Below, piece after piece: positions 5,647 to 8,945 of a stretch of DNA of 8,945 nt. The DNA lies in the NCBI GenBank assembly GCA_030147435.1, contig JASKZX010000024.1, positions 1-8,945 of the forward strand, given 5' to 3'. A program made the translations under genes and the position numbers. The stretch comes from Savagea sp. Lineage in GTDB: Bacteria; Bacillota; Bacilli; Bacillales_A; Planococcaceae. Position 1 is the stretch's first letter, and each line of letters opens with the position of its first letter. The notes under the pieces were generated by a model, which worked only from the letters and a program-made list of their open reading frames with translations, was not told the origin of the DNA and did no database searches.

Positions 5647-7221
5647 TTAAACTGTGGCACGCTTCCCATAACGTACCCAAAGAAATGTAAGTACGACAAC
5701 TAAAATAATAACAACTGCTAAAAGACCGATCCAAACGGAACCTGTCATACCGAGCACAATATATCCGAGTGTTGCGACAACCGCTGCCATCGCTGCATAC
5801 GGGATTTGTGTCACGACGTGATCGATATGGTTACACCCTGCCCCTGTTGCAGATAAAATCGTCGTGTCAGAAATCGGTGACGTATGGTCGCCGAATACTG
5901 CCCCTGCAAGTACTGCAGATAATGCTGGTAATAATAAGTCTGGTTCTACACTTAACATAATCGTTGCTGCAATCGGAAGTAAAATACCGAAAGATCCCCA
6001 GCTCGTTCCTGTGGAGAATGCAATGAGTCCCCCAAGTAAAAACATCATTACTGGTAAATAGTTCGGTGAAATATTCGCTTGCTCAACGACTCCTGCTAAA
6101 TATTCTCCCGTTTCTAATGTGCCGATCAAATCTGTCAACGTCCAAGCAAGATATAAAATAATAACTGCAGGCATCATCGACTGAATCCCTGTTGTAAATG
6201 CGACACGCATCCAACGAGTAGACGCTGTCGGGTTATTTTTCATTTGCGACACGTACAATACGACCGCAAGTAATGCTCCGACTACTCCCCCTGTTACGAG
6301 TGAGGCAGGTACATTCGTATTTTCAAAAATTGCCCAAATGTCCCAAACGCCACTTTCTTGATACCCTGTTACGATCATCATCGCAAATGTCACGATAATT
6401 AACGTGACAATCGGTAAAATTAAATCGCGAACGCGACCTGCATTATGTTCCGGGAAGTCTTCTTTTAACTGTCCTGGAATATCTTTATCTGGATCAAACA
6501 ATTCCCCTGTCTGTTCTGCACGTTCTTCATGCTTTCTCATTGAAAATAACGAAATATTCGTCGCCGCGAAGAAAAACACGAAAGCAAATGTTGCAATGAC
6601 GTAAAAGTTCATCGGTGCCATCATAATAAATGCTGATAGCGGCGAATACGTAATCGCTGCGGATGCCCCGAAAATAAGTGCTAATTGACCGATTAAGAAA
6701 GCCCCCCAGCTAGAAATCGGCGAAATAACACAGATCGGTGCACTCGTTGAGTCGATAAAATAAGCAAGTTGTGCACGTGATACTTTTTGGCGGTCCGATA
6801 CAGGACGTGCAATTTGCCCAACAGCTAACGAGTTAAAATAATCATCAACGAAAATTAAAATACCTAAAAATACTGTTAATAACTTCGCACCACGTTTCGT
6901 TTTAATACGTGTTGATGCCCAATCTGCGAATGCACGTGTCCCCCCAGACAAACTAACAAACGCAGTAATGACTCCTAATAACAGAATAAATAGCATAATA
7001 AAAATATTCCCAAAATTCCACTCACCAGCTACCCAAAATGGTGAAAGCATTGCCAATCCTAGTGTTGCAAGTGTTTCTTTCACTTGAAAAGAAGCTACGA
7101 TAATCGCTGCGGATAAAATCCCTGCCCCGAGCGATAAAATAACACGCTTCGTTACAAGTACCATGACAATCGCAATTAAAGGTGGCACAATCGACCAAAT
7201 TGTCGCAATCGTCTCTAACAT
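5647..7221 (-). CDS. lysW: NhaC-family Na+/H+ antiporter-like carrier, predicted lysine transporter (LysW type)
   Basis: A 524-residue membrane protein with many hydrophobic helices, of the NhaC family in the ion transporter superfamily. Conserved polar stretches in membrane-embedded regions are IFVDDYFNSLAVGQIARPVSDR (123-144), YFIDSTSAPICVISPISSWG (154-173), GTSWGSFG and GDHTSPISDTT toward the C terminus. Family membership alone would say Na+/H+ exchange, but the gene has its own lysine riboswitch, and NhaC-like genes under this switch have been predicted to be lysine transporters (LysW). Lysine uptake is therefore the better inference. The start at 7221 follows AAGGAG by eight bases; a longer frame from 7293 runs through the leader terminator and is rejected. 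It is transcribed alone. Confidence 0.9.
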   Translation of the reverse strand: MLETIATIWSIVPPLIAIVMVLVTKRVILSLGAGILSAAIIVASFQVKETLATLGLAMLSPFWVAGEWNFGNIFIMLFILLLGVITAFVSLSGGTRAFADWASTRIKTKRGAKLLTVFLGILIFVDDYFNSLAVGQIARPVSDRQKVSRAQLAYFIDSTSAPICVISPISSWGAFLIGQLALIFGASAAITYSPLSAFIMMAPMNFYVIATFAFVFFFAATNISLFSMRKHEERAEQTGELFDPDKDIPGQLKEDFPEHNAGRVRDLILPIVTLIIVTFAMMIVTGYQESGVWDIWAIFENTNVPASLVTGGVVGALLAVVLYVSQMKNNPTASTRWMRVAFTTGIQSMMPAVIILYLAWTLTDLIGTLETGEYLAGVVEQANISPNYLPVMMFLLGGLIAFSTGTSWGSFGILLPIAATIMLSVEPDLLLPALSAVLAGAVFGDHTSPISDTTILSATGAGCNHIDHVVTQIPYAAMAAVVATLGYIVLGMTGSVWIGLLAVVIILVVVLTFLWVRYGKRATV

Positions 7222-7253
7222 ATCTTTCTCTCCTTTTTTCATTTCACGTGGAA

Positions 7254-7288
7254 ATAAAAAAAGCCTACACTTTACAAAGTGTAGGCTT
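7254..7288 (-). terminator. Regulatory terminator of the lysine riboswitch
   Basis: AAGCCTACACTTT (7288-7276) and AAAGTGTAGGCTT (7273-7261) form a stem of 11 to 13 base pairs. It is followed on the minus strand by a run of Ts (7260-7256), which makes a strong intrinsic terminator about 20 bases before the ribosome binding site. With no gene between it and the aptamer, it is the expression platform: premature termination when lysine is plentiful. Confidence 0.88.
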
Positions 7289-7327
7289 GTCAATCAATAG
7301 CTAAAATATACTTTTCCTTAAAAAAGT

Positions 7328-7500
7328 CCATTCGTAGCGCAACATTCATATTGAATGACAGTACTATTTTTATTCAAAATAGTCCCAACATTTTTTCGTC
7401 GACACGAAAAAACATTTCGGCCTCAACGCCTTTTTCCATCCGTCATCGCTATCCGCTCGGAATGAATACTCTTCGTTGAAGCAGCCTCTACTTCATCACG
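7328..7500 (-). ncRNA. Lysine riboswitch (L box) aptamer
   Basis: Read on the minus strand from 7500, the leader has the L-box landmarks in order. These are GATGAAGTAGAGGCTGC (P1 5' strand and the conserved AGAGG), GAAGAGTAT (P2 loop-E-like part), GGAAAAAGGCG and GAGGCCGAAAT (core), a T/A-rich P3 hairpin (about 7387-7416), and P4 with GAATA loop, GACTATTTTGAATAAAAATAGT, ending ACTGTC (7386-7357). P5 CATTC-AATAT-GAATG follows (7357-7343), then the P1 3' strand GCGCTAC (7340-7334). GTAG (7491-7488) pairs with CTAC (7337-7334) to close P1. It matches the Bacillus subtilis lysC leader from memory, including AAGAGTAT, GAAAAAGGC, GCCGAA and TTGAATAAA. Binding lysine stabilises P1 and should favour the downstream terminator. 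Confidence 0.9.
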
Positions 7501-7519
7501 TGGTATTTAATTAGTCTTT

Positions 7520-7547
7520 AATATAACATACTGAAAAGAAAAATCAA
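7520..7547 (-). promoter_or_regulatory. Promoter of the riboswitch-transporter transcript
   Basis: TTGATT (7547-7542) overlaps the yunD stop codon. After 16 bases comes TATATT (7525-7520), preceded by TG one base upstream (TGTTATATT), an extended -10. Transcription would start near 7513, about a dozen bases before the aptamer. No terminator separates yunD from this promoter, so yunD read-through could also enter the riboswitch. Confidence 0.65.
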
Positions 7548-8920
7548 CAACCTTCTTGTGAAAATTTCTTTTTTGCATACGTTTCAAACATATCTCGTAA
7601 CAATTCAGGCATAAAATACTGTTTCGGTACGTGTTCTAATTCCGGGAAGAAAAAGCCGAACGTAAACATATCGAGTGTCGCTAATCGATACGTCTCTCCG
7701 TGCAACACAGGACGATTTCCGATAAACAAACGTCCTTCATCGTTTTCGAACATCCGTTCAAATAAAATCGCACCCATATATGTTCCTCGGAAACCGAGTC
7801 CCCGAATGATCGAATGCGTAAAATCAGCATCTTTCGATTTTGCATAAAGATGATAAATGACAGAACCATCGACTTCCGCAACGACAGGATTGATCGGATG
7901 TGGCAGTAATGAATGAATATCTCCTTTAGTGACACACCCTTTCGGTAAATGTCCGAGGAAAATACCTGCATTAAACATCGCACATTCTGCTTCTGTGTAA
8001 TCGATCAACGCTCGTCCAAATAACGAAGCGAGTTCACTTTGTTGAAACAACTGGCTCGATACTTTTGCTGGACTCCAGAAGACAGGTGCTTGAAGCGCTT
8101 CTTTTCCTCTTTGCATATATTCGCGCGCTCGTTCAATATCTTTTGCAGTCATTCGTAAACTCGCCGTTGCACGAACGCTCGCTGTCTGTTCAACGATCAA
8201 CCGCTTGTCATGATCATACATAATGTCGACTCGACCGATATAACGCCCGTATTTTCCCGCTGCGGCAAGCAGCGTCTCCCCGACCCACTCGCCTCGTTCT
8301 AATAAATGATGCGTATGTCCTCCTAAAATAACGTTAATCTCTGGAAACTGTACTGCTAATCGACGATCTCCTCGAATACCTAAATGAGAAAGACAAATAA
8401 TAATATCGGCTTCTTTCGTTAACTCTGCTAGTACATCTTTCGCACGTTCTAAAGGGGATTCGATCGACCAACCGAGGGCACGATATGCCATCGGATACGG
8501 TGCCGTTAATCCGAACACGCCAACTTTTACTCCAGAAGATAAAGAATATACGATATAATCTTTCCGCCAATCAATCGGTGTATCATCTCCATTTTTCAAG
8601 TTGGCAACGACGACATCAAACGCCGCTTCATCATATAATTCGTCTAATGCTTCATGAGACAATGTAATCCCTTCATTGTTACCGATCGTCACCGCATCAT
8701 ACTGCGCTTCATTCAATAACTCAATATTTCCTCGACCATTTGTCGCTTCAGTAAATGGATGCGAACGATCGACATGATCTCCGATATCAAATACAAAGCA
8801 AGCCTCGCCATTTACTTCTGCTTCTCTTCGACGATCGATTAAATAACGACTAATTTTCGGCCATTCTCCAAAATGGCTATGCACATCATTCGTATGAAAG
8901 ATTTGAATACGTTCAATCAT
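7544..8920 (-). CDS. yunD: YunD-like 5'-nucleotidase/UDP-sugar hydrolase-family phosphoesterase
   Basis: A 458-residue two-domain metallophosphoesterase. The N-terminal calcineurin-like domain has the full metal-binding set: HTNDVHSH (9-16; D12 and H14), DIGDHVD (45-51; D48), GNNE (80-83; N81), LSHLG (177-181; H179) and GGHTHH (200-205). The C-terminal 5'-nucleotidase domain (about 285-430) includes QQSELASLFGRALIDY and the AMFNAGIF/DIHSLLPHPINPVV stretch. Relatives such as UshA or YfkN hydrolyse nucleotides outside the membrane, but this protein has no signal peptide, so it should act in the cytoplasm like YunD. Substrate cannot be fixed from sequence. A GGGGGTG ribosome binding site precedes the ATG at 8920. 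Its promoter lies outside the window. Confidence 0.92.
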   Translation of the reverse strand: MIERIQIFHTNDVHSHFGEWPKISRYLIDRRREAEVNGEACFVFDIGDHVDRSHPFTEATNGRGNIELLNEAQYDAVTIGNNEGITLSHEALDELYDEAAFDVVVANLKNGDDTPIDWRKDYIVYSLSSGVKVGVFGLTAPYPMAYRALGWSIESPLERAKDVLAELTKEADIIICLSHLGIRGDRRLAVQFPEINVILGGHTHHLLERGEWVGETLLAAAGKYGRYIGRVDIMYDHDKRLIVEQTASVRATASLRMTAKDIERAREYMQRGKEALQAPVFWSPAKVSSQLFQQSELASLFGRALIDYTEAECAMFNAGIFLGHLPKGCVTKGDIHSLLPHPINPVVAEVDGSVIYHLYAKSKDADFTHSIIRGLGFRGTYMGAILFERMFENDEGRLFIGNRPVLHGETYRLATLDMFTFGFFFPELEHVPKQYFMPELLRDMFETYAKKKFSQEGC

Positions 8921-8945
8921 CGATTCACCCCCATATTCCGATATA

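Noticed and set aside
7222..7293. Extended N terminus of the NhaC-type carrier from 7293
   Set aside because: This frame runs through the terminator hairpin and across the AAGGAG that serves the ATG at 7221; the added residues do not resemble the family.
7254..7500. T-box leader
   Set aside because: There is a long leader with a terminator, but I found no T-box bulge (TGGNACCGCG) sequence; the core motifs match the lysine riboswitch instead.
1..8945. Insertion sequences, prophage, CRISPR, tRNA or rRNA genes
   Set aside because: No transposase, integrase, regularly spaced repeats or tRNA/rRNA-like sequence was seen on either strand.

Overview
The window looks like a chromosomal segment of a low-to-moderate GC Firmicute of the order Bacillales. 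Evidence for this is the run of Bacillus-type housekeeping genes (yutJ, yuzB, yutF, yutE, yutD, lipA, yunD), strong GGAGG-like ribosome binding sites, SigA-like promoters, U-tract terminators, a lysine riboswitch and candidate Rex and CodY sites. The lipA-yutD-yutE-yutF run also occurs in staphylococci and relatives, so I cannot fix the genus. I see no mobile element, CRISPR array, rRNA or tRNA; this is core genome.

Layout. Positions 1-563 (minus) hold the N-terminal half of a type-2 NADH dehydrogenase-like flavoprotein (yutJ), divergent from the small cysteine-bearing protein YuzB (708-944, plus). The 144-base gap between them carries a near-perfect Rex operator that covers the -35 element of the yutJ promoter. 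A bidirectional terminator separates yuzB from the convergent pair yutE-yutF. Upstream of these on the minus strand lie yutD and lipA, which form one operon; its terminator overlaps the 3' end of yutD. Next come metP and metS, a sodium-coupled amino acid importer and its tiny subunit, which overlap by four bases. Their promoter is flanked by two CodY-like boxes. Then comes an NhaC-type transporter whose 322-base leader is a lysine riboswitch with a terminator, which points to lysine uptake. Last is yunD, a cytoplasmic 5'-nucleotidase-like phosphoesterase.

How the parts work together. Three nutrient or redox signals appear to be read locally: NADH/NAD+ (Rex on yutJ), branched-chain amino acids/GTP (CodY on metPS) and lysine (riboswitch on the NhaC-type carrier). 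LipA, YutD, YutE and YutF are housekeeping functions in two adjacent transcription units. I found no clearly new multi-gene system. The most valuable observations are regulatory, plus one small gene (metS) that is easy to miss and a HEPN-fold protein (YutE) whose RNase motif is altered.
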